Assembly: GCF_039530945.1 (NCBI RefSeq)
Contig: NZ_BAAAPC010000004.1
Location: 248,001 to 312,000, forward strand
Direction: 5' to 3'
DNA from: Nocardiopsis_C rhodophaea
GTDB taxonomy: Bacteria > Actinomycetota > Actinomycetes > Streptosporangiales > Streptosporangiaceae
Length of the DNA stretch: 64,000 nt
Shown: piece after piece, positions 40,984 to 48,284 of the stretch
How the letters are laid out: the number at the start of each line of letters is the position of its first letter
How positions within the stretch are numbered: position 1 is the stretch's first letter
The notes under the pieces: generated by a model
What the model was told of the DNA's origin: nothing
The model's database searches: none
Seen by the model: only the letters and a program-made list of their open reading frames with translations
Position numbers and translations under genes: made by a program

Positions 40984-41963
40984 GACGTGTAGATCTTGAC
41001 GATCTCGTCGGCGTACTGCTCGCAGGATTTCGGCCCGCCGAAGGTCCAGATGCCGTCGCTGAGCTTGTGCACCCGCCCGTCGTCAACGAACGACAGCGAT
41101 TCCCAGATCCGGTTGCCCTCCAGCCCGTCGGCGAACACGTCCTCGCCGTCGGAGGCGTTATAGAGGAACCGCACGTCGTCGCCCTCGATGGTGGTCAGCC
41201 CTTCGACGTCGGTCTGGCCGAGTCCCCACACCTGGTCGGCCTCGCCCTGCCAAGCGTTCTCCAGGCCGAGCTGCATCGCGACCTCGGAGACGAGGGCTCC
41301 TTCGCCGAATGGGCGGATGGAGACGGCGCTGCCGTCCTGCCAGCCATCGGCCATCACGAATGACTGCCCGGCAGCACCGGCATCGGCGATCTCCTGCTTG
41401 CCTTGGGCGAGCGCGCTGTCGAAGTCGGCGAGGACCTGCTCCGCCTTGTCGCTCTTGCCGACGGCGGTGGCGATCATCGTGAAGTCGTCGCGCATACGCT
41501 GGAGGTTGTCCGAGGCGTCGCTGCCCTTGGCGACGAGCACGGGGACGTGCTCCTCCAGCTGCTCGACCACGTTGGACTCGCGTGTCTCCTCCATGACGAC
41601 CAGGTCGGGGTCGAGCGCGACCACGGAGTCGACGCTGGGTTCGGCGCGGGTGCCGACGTCCTTCACGGAGTCGTCGAGCTTCTCGGCGGTCACCCAGGTG
41701 CTGTAGCCCTCGGTGTCGGCAACCCCGACCGGCATCACACCGAGCGTCACCAGCATTTCAGCCTCGCCCCACTCCAGGGCGACGACCTTGCGCGCGGGCG
41801 CGTCGAGCGTGATCTCCTCGCCCCGGCTGTCGGTGACGGTCACCGGCCCACCGGCCGCTTTCTCGTCGTCGGTTTCGGTGGGCTTCTCGGTGGTGCCGCA
41901 CGCGCTGAGCGCCAGCGCGGCGACCATGCCGGCGGCGAGCGCGGCGATTCGGTGTCGCAACAT
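40980..41963 (-). CDS. Iron-siderophore ABC transporter substrate-binding lipoprotein
   Basis: This is a 327-residue periplasmic-binding-type lipoprotein with lipobox ALSAC around residue 20. The class III (FhuD/FecB-like) fold is shown by VTVTDSRGEEITLDAPARKV, ALEWGEAEMLVTLGVMPVGV and ALDPDLVVM. After export it is held at the outer face of the membrane and delivers ferric siderophore to the double permease. The ATG at 41963 fits the signal peptide. An open frame continues upstream as a low-complexity Arg/Pro run and is not coding. It lies 56 bp downstream of the ATPase gene and is coupled to the permease gene. Confidence 0.92.
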   Translation of the reverse strand: MLRHRIAALAAGMVAALALSACGTTEKPTETDDEKAAGGPVTVTDSRGEEITLDAPARKVVALEWGEAEMLVTLGVMPVGVADTEGYSTWVTAEKLDDSVKDVGTRAEPSVDSVVALDPDLVVMEETRESNVVEQLEEHVPVLVAKGSDASDNLQRMRDDFTMIATAVGKSDKAEQVLADFDSALAQGKQEIADAGAAGQSFVMADGWQDGSAVSIRPFGEGALVSEVAMQLGLENAWQGEADQVWGLGQTDVEGLTTIEGDDVRFLYNASDGEDVFADGLEGNRIWESLSFVDDGRVHKLSDGIWTFGGPKSCEQYADEIVKIYTS

Positions 41964-42019
41964 CGGGTTCTGCCTATCGGTTGGGGGATATCGGGGATGG
42001 GGATGCGGACGAGCGTCCG

Positions 42020-42856
42020 CTACCGCGTCGTCTCGCGGAGCCGGTGCGTATGGCGGCCGACCGGGCATGTGGTGATCGCGCCGGTCAGGGGGTCGGAGCT
42101 GACGTCGATGCGGATGCCGTACGCCTCGGTCAAGTCCTTTTCGGTCAGCACCTCGGCGGGGTCTCCGGCGGCGCGGACACGCCCGCCATGAAGCAGGACG
42201 ACGTGGTCGGCGACCTGGGCGGCGTGGTTGAGGTCGTGCAGCACGACGCCCACGGCGACAGCGTGGTCGTCGGCCAGGTCGCGGATCAGGTCGAGGATCT
42301 CGATCTGGTAGCGCAGGTCGAGGAAGGTGGTGGGTTCGTCCAGCAGTAGCACCCCGGTGTCCTGCGCCAGGCACGTGGCCAGCCAGACGCGCTGCCGTTC
42401 TCCGCCGGACAGCTCGTCCACCGGCCGGTCGGCCATGGCGGTAACGCCGGTGACCTCCATGGCCTGGGCGATCGCTTCCGGCCCGCCGGGGTCGTCGGCG
42501 CTCCACCGGCTCCGGTAGGGGTAGCGGCCGTAGGCGACCACGTCGCGGACAGTCACCCCGCTGGGGGTCGGGCGGCTCTGGGCGAGGAGCGTGACCCGGC
42601 GGGCGAACTCCTTCGACGTCAGCGCACGCGCCGGGGTACGGTCGGCGAGAACGACCTCGCCGCCCGTCGGGCGATGCAGTCGGGCCAGCGCACGCAGCAA
42701 GGTTGACTTGCCGCTGCCGTTGGGGCCGACCAGGGCGGTCACCACACCCGGCAGCAAGCGGATCGAGGCGCCGTGCACCACTTGGACGCCGTGGTAGCCG
42801 ACGTCGAGCTCGCGTCCGTCGATCCCGGCGCTTGAGCTGCCTCTTTCCTCACGCAT
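42020..42856 (-). CDS. Iron-siderophore ABC transporter ATP-binding protein (FepC/FhuC-like)
   Basis: This 278-residue ATPase energises the adjacent importer. Walker A GPNGSGKSTLLRAL is at about residues 44-57, the signature LSGGERQRVWLATCLAQD near 150 and Walker B VLLLDEPTTFLDLRYQ near 172. The VAYGRYPYRS segment is typical of the siderophore/cobalamin branch. It is the first gene of the operon and starts at ATG 42856, only six bases from a DtxR/IdeR iron box, so repression by iron would cover the transcription start region. Confidence 0.93.
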   Translation of the reverse strand: MREERGSSSAGIDGRELDVGYHGVQVVHGASIRLLPGVVTALVGPNGSGKSTLLRALARLHRPTGGEVVLADRTPARALTSKEFARRVTLLAQSRPTPSGVTVRDVVAYGRYPYRSRWSADDPGGPEAIAQAMEVTGVTAMADRPVDELSGGERQRVWLATCLAQDTGVLLLDEPTTFLDLRYQIEILDLIRDLADDHAVAVGVVLHDLNHAAQVADHVVLLHGGRVRAAGDPAEVLTEKDLTEAYGIRIDVSSDPLTGAITTCPVGRHTHRLRETTR

Positions 42857-42862
42857 GGCTAG

Positions 42863-42881
42863 GCAGGTTAGCCTAACCTAA
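42863..42881 (-). promoter_or_regulatory. DtxR/IdeR iron box
   Basis: The minus strand reads TTAGGTTAGGCTAACCTGC, matching the 19-bp iron-box consensus TTAGGTTAGGCTAACCTAA at 17 positions. It lies immediately upstream of the siderophore ATPase start. Iron-loaded DtxR/IdeR would shut off all three import genes. Confidence 0.93.
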
Positions 42882-43184
42882 AGAATCCTTCAACTGCTGG
42901 TCATGGACCCACGGTGAGAAGTGTCCCAGGTCACGATGCCTCTGGCCCGTGCGCCCGGTGAAGGAGGAACGGCGTACGCTCTCGGGTTGCGCGCGGACGG
43001 CGGCGGTGTCGCCGCTCGGCCGCGGGTAGGGCGTGTCCGACGACGGACCACGGTGCGGGTCGGTTCCGCCCGACACTACGTCCCACGATCGCGGCGGGCA
43101 TCACCGGCGCACCGGTGGCCTGGGCGCCCGTTTACACGTTGAGCGGCGGCAAGCCGCTCAACGAGGAACATCACGGCCGGAGCT
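42882..43184. terminator. 303-bp gap; hairpin 43138-43162
   Basis: This gap between the iron operon start and the secreted protein stop has no gene. It contains a hairpin with a perfect 10-bp stem GTTGAGCGGC / GCCGCTCAAC and a five-base loop at 43138-43162. This is the likely terminator of the minus-strand secreted protein gene, 23 bp after its stop codon. Confidence 0.55.
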
Positions 43185-43697
43185 CTAACGCCAGCGGTCG
43201 CAGTCACCCCCGCTCTTGCACACCGCGACCCACAGGCTCCGCATCGGCATCCGTGGATGCCTGTATCTCATTTGCGCCTTGGCGGAAGTCGGTGCGTACT
43301 CTCCTTCGGTGCTCGCGAGGTACGCAGTGAAGGTCTCCCAGCCGCCGTTGCGGAGCTTGTAATTGGCCAAGAATTCGGCGTACTCACCATCCCCAGTGGT
43401 GTCATGTACTCGACCGTCGAGATCGACACGCAGCCAGCCGCCCTTGTGGTAGTTGGACCAGCAGATCTTGGCCCAGAGCCAGGCGCCGCTAACCGAGCTT
43501 GTGGGTTCTCGGCATCCGGGCACCGCAGCCTGCTCGGAGTCCGGTTCCGGCAGGGCGATCTCGACGTATTCCACGGAGCGGGTCGTCCCCGTCGTGACCG
43601 GCTTCGTATCGGCGGATCCGGGCGCACCCATCAGGCCAGTGGCCAGGCTGAACCCCGAGATGACAACCGCGATGCGGCGGGTCGGAGAATTCTGCAT
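43185..43697 (-). CDS. Secreted small protein, unknown function
   Basis: This 170-residue protein begins with a Sec signal peptide (RRIAVVISGFSLATGLMGAP then SAD, cleavage near residue 30). The mature part of about 140 residues has four Cys, in VPGCREP, AKICWSNY, VAVCKSG and GDCDRWR, which could form two disulfides. It is rich in Trp and Tyr (SNYHKGGWLRVDL, NYKLRNGGWETFTAYL), as in small secreted beta proteins. No known family is recognised. AAGGG lies about ten bases before the ATG. It is monocistronic, with a hairpin after the stop. An extracellular effector or inhibitor is one possibility, without direct support. Confidence 0.7.
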   Translation of the reverse strand: MQNSPTRRIAVVISGFSLATGLMGAPGSADTKPVTTGTTRSVEYVEIALPEPDSEQAAVPGCREPTSSVSGAWLWAKICWSNYHKGGWLRVDLDGRVHDTTGDGEYAEFLANYKLRNGGWETFTAYLASTEGEYAPTSAKAQMRYRHPRMPMRSLWVAVCKSGGDCDRWR

Positions 43698-44166
43698 CGG
43701 ATCATTTCCCTTCGTGGATCCCAGTGTCCCTGTGTTGATCTACAGGGGGGCGGGTAGCGGGATTGTGAAGGATGCTGTCCTGCGATGAATTCGACACACT
43801 ATCAAACAGGTGCGCCTTTGTTGGGTGTCGATCATGGCCGGATTAGGACATAAATAAAATTTAATAGTTTCCGGTGATGTTGATGTTGGCTGGACATATT
43901 TTTTGCTGGTGCCGCTCAGGCGAAAAACTGCCAGACGGGTCACCCTCAAAAAGTTCCGACGAAATGATCCAGGTGTGCCTGGAAAGCCGTGAAGCCGATG
44001 CTCTGAAGGGGGGCGGGCCCACGTGCGTCAGAGGACGCCAACAGCGGGCTGGGGCGCGTGAGCACCCCGCCGACCAGGAGCGACTTGCGTGTTGGGAGCC
44101 ATGTCAGAAGGTCACCGACAGTTGCTCGCTCCCCGGAACACTCCGATCATCCGGCGTGCCGGAGAT

Positions 44167-44251
44167 TTCAGCCCCGTACACGCGGGGATGGAACCAGCAG
44201 CCAGTTCGCGGGCGCGGGGATACCGGCCTGCTCCCCGCGCGGGGATGGTGC
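44167..44251 (+). CRISPR. Degenerate type I-E-like CRISPR fragment (two repeats, one spacer)
   Basis: Repeat 1 (44167-44195) contains CCCCGTACACGCGGGGATGG. Repeat 2 (44227-44251) contains CTGCTCCCCGCGCGGGGATG and has lost the four central bases. Between them are 31 bases, close to the 32-33-bp spacers of type I-E systems. The repeat 3' ends differ (GAACC and TGC), so the array is decayed. No cas gene lies within the window. The spacer-like stretch itself contains a further GCGGGGATACC half-unit. Confidence 0.5.
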
Positions 44252-44253
44252 AT

Positions 44254-44292
44254 AAGACGTGGTGGGGGCCCGTGGGGCCCCCACCACGTCTT
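44254..44292. terminator. Strong hairpin after the chelatase gene
   Basis: A perfect 18-bp stem (AAGACGTGGTGGGGGCCC and its complement) has a three-base loop. It lies 30 bp past the stop codon of the minus-strand CbiX-type gene and so ends the sulfur operon. Confidence 0.8.
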
Positions 44293-44321
44293 GGATGACT
44301 AGGAAGGTATTTAGTGCTATC

Positions 44322-45113
44322 TCAGGACGTTCTGATACCTGAAAGGGGGACGTTGCGCTTTGCTGCCTCGTAGCGGTTCAGGATTACCTGAGCCAGCTGA
44401 GGGGCGTCGCCCAGGGCCGGGGACACAATTGTGGCGCCGTTGGCGATGGACTGGTCGGCGACGCGGTCGGAGAAGAAGCCGGGGGCTAGAAGGTAGCCCG
44501 ACACTGCGATCTTCGTGGCGCCAGAGGCTTGCAGTCGGGCAACTGCTTCTCCCGGGGTGGGCGACGCGGCCGAGGCGTAGGCCGGGGTGACCTCGCGCCA
44601 TGGTCCTCGGGCGGCGAGGTCGGATGCCATCTGTTCAATGACGCGATTTGCCGCGGCGTCGCTCGAACCCGCTGAGGCCAGTACCAGGGAGGTGTCAGGC
44701 GCGGCCACCGCGCCCGCTTCGGCCAGGCGTTGTTCGACTGCGTCGAGCAGTAGCGGGTGCGGGCCCAGCGTGTCGGCGTAGTGGATGTGCAGCCACGGGC
44801 AGGACTCGCGGACCCGCTCCAGCACCGCAGGCAGGTCGATCTTGCTGTGGTAGGCGGCGGTGAGCAGAGCGGGCAGGACGACGACCTCGCCCGCTCCCTC
44901 CGCGGCCACCGCCGTGATGGCCTCCTCGGCGCTCGGGGCGACGTGGTCGAGGTAGGCGACCCGCACGTCCAGGTCCGGGCGGAGGCGTCGCACGCGGGCG
45001 AAGATCTGCTCGACCGCGTGCGACGACCGCTCGTCCTGGCTGCCGTGGGCCACGGCGACCAGGGGGATGGGTGCGTTCCCAGCCCCCCGCGTCGTGGCGG
45101 CTCCGCGTGCCAT
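44322..45113 (-). CDS. CbiX/SirB-type sirohydrochlorin chelatase
   Basis: This 263-residue protein has two CbiX-like halves. The first has VAVAHGSQDERSS with a metal-binding His, VAYLDHVAPS and VVLPALLTAAYHSKIDLP with the second His. The second half, LVLASAGSSDAAANR to ISGYLLAPGFFSDRV-like sequence, is degenerate at the His positions. It is expected to insert ferrous iron into sirohydrochlorin to make siroheme, the cofactor of the sulfite reductase encoded in the same operon. Its ATG overlaps the cysH stop codon (TAATG), giving translational coupling. Cobalt insertion is an alternative, but the operon favours siroheme. Confidence 0.87.
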   Translation of the reverse strand: MARGAATTRGAGNAPIPLVAVAHGSQDERSSHAVEQIFARVRRLRPDLDVRVAYLDHVAPSAEEAITAVAAEGAGEVVVLPALLTAAYHSKIDLPAVLERVRESCPWLHIHYADTLGPHPLLLDAVEQRLAEAGAVAAPDTSLVLASAGSSDAAANRVIEQMASDLAARGPWREVTPAYASAASPTPGEAVARLQASGATKIAVSGYLLAPGFFSDRVADQSIANGATIVSPALGDAPQLAQVILNRYEAAKRNVPLSGIRTS

Positions 45114-45808
45114 TAGAGGTGGATTCCGCATTCGGTCTTGCCCATCCCGGCCCAGCGGCCGCTGCGCGGGTCTTCTCCGTCGGCCACCGGCCGTGTGCAG
45201 GGGGCGCAGCCGATGGAGGGGTAGCCGTCGTACTGGAGCGGGTTGACGATGACGCCGTTCTCCTCCATGTAGGCGTCCACATCGTCCTGGGTCCACCGCG
45301 CGATGGGGTTGACCTTGACCATCTTCTTCCGGGGGTCCCACTGCACCACGCCCACGTTGCGCCGTGTCACCGCCTCGTCGCGGCGCAGGCCGCTGACCCA
45401 GGCGTCGTAGGGTTCGAGCGCTCGCTGTAGGGGTTCCACTTTGCGCAGGTAGCAGCAGATGTTGGGGTTGCGTCCGTGCAGCCGTGGCCCGAGGTCGCGG
45501 TCCTGTTCTTCTACCGTGCGCAACGGCGTCACGTTGATCAGGTTGATCGGGTACACCTGCGCCACCGCGTCACGCGTGCCGATCGTCTCCGCGAAGTGGT
45601 AGCCGGTGTCCAGGAAGATCACGTCGACGCCCGGCTTGACGCCCGACACCAGGTCGACCATGAGCGCGTCGGCCATCGAGGAGGTCAGGCACAGCCGGTC
45701 GCCGAAGGTCTCGGCGGCCCACTGGATGATCTCCTGCGCGCTCGCCTCCTCCAGCTGTTCCGAGGCCCGATCCGCCAGGGCCTGGCCGTCCTCTAGTGCG
45801 ACGTTCAT
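45113..45808 (-). CDS. cysH: Adenylyl-sulfate reductase (Fe-S type CysH)
   Basis: This 231-residue enzyme reduces activated sulfate to sulfite using thioredoxin. The four Fe-S ligands are present as a Cys-Cys pair in NICCYLRKVEPL and as CAPCTRP. This marks the bacterial APS-reductase type rather than the cluster-free PAPS enzyme. The catalytic Cys is near the C-terminus in KTECGIHL. The LTSSMADALMVDL segment is the phosphate-binding loop. ATG 45808 has GGAG five bases upstream and overlaps the previous stop in ATGA. It sits between the zinc-ribbon gene and the chelatase gene. Confidence 0.94.
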   Translation of the reverse strand: MNVALEDGQALADRASEQLEEASAQEIIQWAAETFGDRLCLTSSMADALMVDLVSGVKPGVDVIFLDTGYHFAETIGTRDAVAQVYPINLINVTPLRTVEEQDRDLGPRLHGRNPNICCYLRKVEPLQRALEPYDAWVSGLRRDEAVTRRNVGVVQWDPRKKMVKVNPIARWTQDDVDAYMEENGVIVNPLQYDGYPSIGCAPCTRPVADGEDPRSGRWAGMGKTECGIHL

Positions 45809-46020
45809 GCGTTCTCCACCGTCCCGTCCGTATGTCTCTCCGCGCTGGCCACGGCCGCCGCGCGGAGTCCGACGAACTTCACTCGAAACACCCGTGCGCA
45901 CGACATGCAGTCCCAGGCGTATCCCGCGCCCTTTTCCGCGTCGCCCTCGTGCGGCATCAGGTCCTCGTCTCCGCAGTAGGGGCAGTAGTGCGGTGCCGCC
46001 CGTTCACTCACGTGTCTCAC
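45805..46020 (-). CDS. Small zinc-ribbon protein of the sulfur operon
   Basis: This 71-residue protein has two Cys pairs, CPYC (residues 13-16) and CMSC (about 38-41), forming a probable zinc ribbon, and a basic C-terminal part. GTG 46020 directly follows the sulfite reductase stop, and the end overlaps cysH by four bases, so it is translated strictly with these genes. As I recall, similar small proteins occur between sir and cysH in other actinobacteria. A role in delivering or protecting reductase intermediates or as a ferredoxin-like partner is speculation. Confidence 0.8.
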   Translation of the reverse strand: MRHVSERAAPHYCPYCGDEDLMPHEGDAEKGAGYAWDCMSCARVFRVKFVGLRAAAVASAERHTDGTVENA

Positions 46021-47733
46021 TCACTTGAGGTCGCTGTCTTCGGCCCGGCCGACCCACGTCGCGAACGCCTCGCCGTCTTCCTTGGTCTCCAGGAAGCGGC
46101 GCAGCACCCGCTCGACGTAGTCGGGCAGTTCCTCGGCTGTCGTCTTCAGTCCGCGCACCTTGCGGCCGAACCCGGCGGTGAGCCCCAGGCCCCCGCCCAG
46201 GTGCACCTGGAAGCCCTCCACCTGCTCGCCGTCGGCGTTAGTGACCAGCTGGCCCTTGAGCCCGATGTCGGCCACCTGAATGCGGGCGCAGGAGTTGGGG
46301 CACCCGTTGAGGTTGATCGTGATCGGCTCCGGGAAGTCCGGCAGCCGCCGCTCCAGTTCCTCAACCAGTGACGCGCCCTGCGCCTTGGTCTCGACGATGG
46401 CGAGCTTGCAGAACTCGATGCCGGTGCAGGCCATGGTCTGCCGCCGGAACACGCTCGGCCGGACCTCCAGGTCCTCGGCCTCCAGTGCCGCGACGATCGA
46501 GTCCACCTGGTCGTCCTCGATGTCGAGGATGACCAGCTTCTGGTCGGCAGTGGTGCGGATGCGGTCCGAGCCGTGTGCCTCGGCGATGTCGGCTACCCGC
46601 GTCAGCTTGGTTCCGGAGACCCGGCCCACCTTGGGGGCGAAGCCGACGTAGTTGCGCCCGTCGCGCTGCCGGTGCACGCCGACGTGGTCCCGGCGCAGTC
46701 CCTCCTGCAGCTCCGGCTCGGGGCCGTCGGGTAGGGCGTAACCCAGGTACTCCTTCTCCAGCACCTCGCGGAACTTCTCCGCCCCCCAGTCCTTGATCAG
46801 GAACTTGATCCGCGCGCGGTGCCGCAGCCGCCGGTAGCCGTAGTCGCGGAAGATCGAGCAGACCGCTGCCCACACCTCGCTGACCTGTTCCGGGCGGACG
46901 AAGGTGCCGAGCCGCTTGGCGAACATCGGGTTAGTGGACAGCCCGCCGCCGACGAACAGGTCGAACCCGGGCGTGCCGTCCGGTCCGACCACCCCAGCGA
47001 ACGCCACGTCGTTGATCTCGTGGTTGGTGCAGTAGGAGGAGCACCCCGAGATCGAGCTCTTGAACTTGCGCGGCAGGTTGGAGAAGAGCGGGCTGCCGAT
47101 GTGGTCGTCGTAGACCTGCTGGATCTGGTCGGTGGCGTCGACGATCTCGTCGGCGGCGATGCCGGCCAGCGGGCAGCCCAGGATGACGCGCGGGGTGTCG
47201 CCGCAGGCCTCCATCGTGCTGAGCCCCACGGCCTCCAGCTTCTCCCAGATCGCGGGCACATCCTCGATGCGCACCCAGTGCAGCTGGACGTTCTGCCGGT
47301 CGGTGATGTCGGCGGTGTCGCGACCGTAGGCCGTGGAGATCTCGGCGACGGTGCGCAGCTGCGCTGCGCTGAGCTGGCCGCCGTCGATACGGATCCGCAG
47401 CATGAAGTAGCGGTCGTCGAGCTCCTCGGGCTCCAGGACGGCGGTCTTGCCGCCGTCGATGCCCGGTGCGCGCTGCGTGTACAGCCCAAACCAGCGGAAA
47501 CGGCCGCGCAGGTCAGCGGGGTCGATGGAGTCGAATCCGGCCTTGGAGTAGATGTCGATGATCCGTTGCCGGACGTTGAGCCCGTCGTCGTTCTTCTTGT
47601 TCTCCTCGTTCTTGTTCAGTGGTTCCCGGTAGCCGAGGGCCCATTGGCCCTCGCCCCGGCGCGGCCGAGGTTTGCCGACGCGGTCGGTGGGGGCGGCGGG
47701 TGCGGAGCCGGCCGGTGCGGATGTGGGAGGCAT
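46021..47733 (-). CDS. sir: Ferredoxin-dependent sulfite reductase (SirA/NirA type)
   Basis: This 570-residue hemoprotein is built of two ferredoxin-like/siroheme modules. Cluster and siroheme ligands are seen in ACTGIEFCKLA (C-x5-C) and GCPNSCARIQ (CPNSC). TDRQNVQLHWV is the substrate-side signature and GCSSYCTNHEIND lies in the first half. It reduces sulfite to sulfide with six electrons from ferredoxin. Nitrite reductase is an alternative reading, but the cysH gene and chelatase gene in the operon argue for sulfite. ATG 47733 has GGAGGA eight bases upstream. It is the first enzyme gene after a leader peptide. Confidence 0.93.
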   Translation of the reverse strand: MPPTSAPAGSAPAAPTDRVGKPRPRRGEGQWALGYREPLNKNEENKKNDDGLNVRQRIIDIYSKAGFDSIDPADLRGRFRWFGLYTQRAPGIDGGKTAVLEPEELDDRYFMLRIRIDGGQLSAAQLRTVAEISTAYGRDTADITDRQNVQLHWVRIEDVPAIWEKLEAVGLSTMEACGDTPRVILGCPLAGIAADEIVDATDQIQQVYDDHIGSPLFSNLPRKFKSSISGCSSYCTNHEINDVAFAGVVGPDGTPGFDLFVGGGLSTNPMFAKRLGTFVRPEQVSEVWAAVCSIFRDYGYRRLRHRARIKFLIKDWGAEKFREVLEKEYLGYALPDGPEPELQEGLRRDHVGVHRQRDGRNYVGFAPKVGRVSGTKLTRVADIAEAHGSDRIRTTADQKLVILDIEDDQVDSIVAALEAEDLEVRPSVFRRQTMACTGIEFCKLAIVETKAQGASLVEELERRLPDFPEPITINLNGCPNSCARIQVADIGLKGQLVTNADGEQVEGFQVHLGGGLGLTAGFGRKVRGLKTTAEELPDYVERVLRRFLETKEDGEAFATWVGRAEDSDLK

Positions 47734-48284
47734 CGCGGAGTCCTCCGGAGAGTGCGCGGGGGGCGGGGAGCGGCCGCCGCGCGCATCACCGCCGGGCTCC
47801 GTGCCCGGCACGTCGTTGTGCTCTGGTCACGTAGCTCGTCTACGGGTGATGGGTATACGTCGGCACCACTCACGCCCCAGAAAATGGGCGGAATCGATCA
47901 CACGGTGGTGGCGGGGTCTAGCCGACGTTGCGACAGATGGCGCTGCTGACCCGCAGAAAGTCCACGTGGCGGCGCACGCGGAGCATCGGGTCCAGAACAG
48001 CAGTCATGCACTTGACGATGACATGGCGCAGGTTGGTTTGTCCAGGGATCGACGTCGCCTGTACTTCGTGAAGCACGTCACGTCCAGGGGTTCGAGGGTG
48101 GTGTGAGGGGCGGGCGCGCGGAGCGGGCCCTTCGCCTACGGTCGTGTCCGGTCGTGTGGGGTGACCTCTGGCCGACCGTGCTCGGCCGGCGCTGGTCACG
48201 ATCGTCCATCGAATCCATATGGATATGCGCGGATCGGTCATCGGAAGCGGTGCTGGTGGCGGGGCTGCGCCTAGGTTGGACCGC
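47734..48284. promoter_or_regulatory. 551-bp divergent region, sir operon / YihY gene
   Basis: This region contains the leader peptide gene (47918-47986) and a 184-base stretch between it and sir, expected to form the attenuation-type leader of the sulfur operon. The leader is GC-rich and could fold extensively. The other half holds the promoter of the YihY-like gene. CATCCATATGGATATG at about 48213-48228 includes the palindrome ATCCATATGGAT. No classical riboswitch was recognised. Confidence 0.5.
47918..47986 (-). CDS. Leader peptide (22 codons) upstream of sulfite reductase
   Basis: This short frame reads MLRVRR then HVDFLRVSSAICR and a few more residues to a TAG. The pattern H-V/I-D-x-x-R-x-S-A-x-C-R is one I recognise from the short peptides that annotators of actinomycete genomes call putative leader peptide, commonly found upstream of sulfur-metabolism genes. 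The gene is 184 bp upstream of sir on the same strand. The ATG at 47986 or an in-frame ATG at 48007 can start it. Its single Cys codon near the end suggests that translation stalling on cysteine shortage controls the operon. The peptide itself probably has no function. Confidence 0.75.
   Translation of the reverse strand: MLRVRRHVDFLRVSSAICRNVG

Larger units (their letters stand above)
43698..44321. other. 624-bp region: AT-rich stretch, CRISPR fragment and hairpin, no gene
   Basis: The first part (43790-43960) is unusually AT-rich for this genome and includes AAATAAAATTTAATAG near 43852. An open frame on each strand here has no good start or codon bias. The later part contains repeat-like units (44167-44251) and a terminator hairpin (44254-44292), each listed separately. 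The AT-rich stretch could be promoter DNA of the secreted protein gene or the remains of a CRISPR leader. Confidence 0.5.

Noticed and set aside
43874..44302. A plus-strand 142-codon frame in the gap before the chelatase gene
   Set aside because: It runs through the CRISPR-like units and the terminator hairpin, has no ribosome site and shows no coding bias.
47734..47917. A riboswitch upstream of sir
   Set aside because: I could not recognise the conserved core of SAM, cobalamin or other known riboswitches. The leader peptide offers a better explanation.
48219..48284. An ATG at 48219 as the start of the YihY-like gene
   Set aside because: It would add Gly/Ala-rich residues with no similarity to the family and lacks a ribosome site, though it cannot be excluded.
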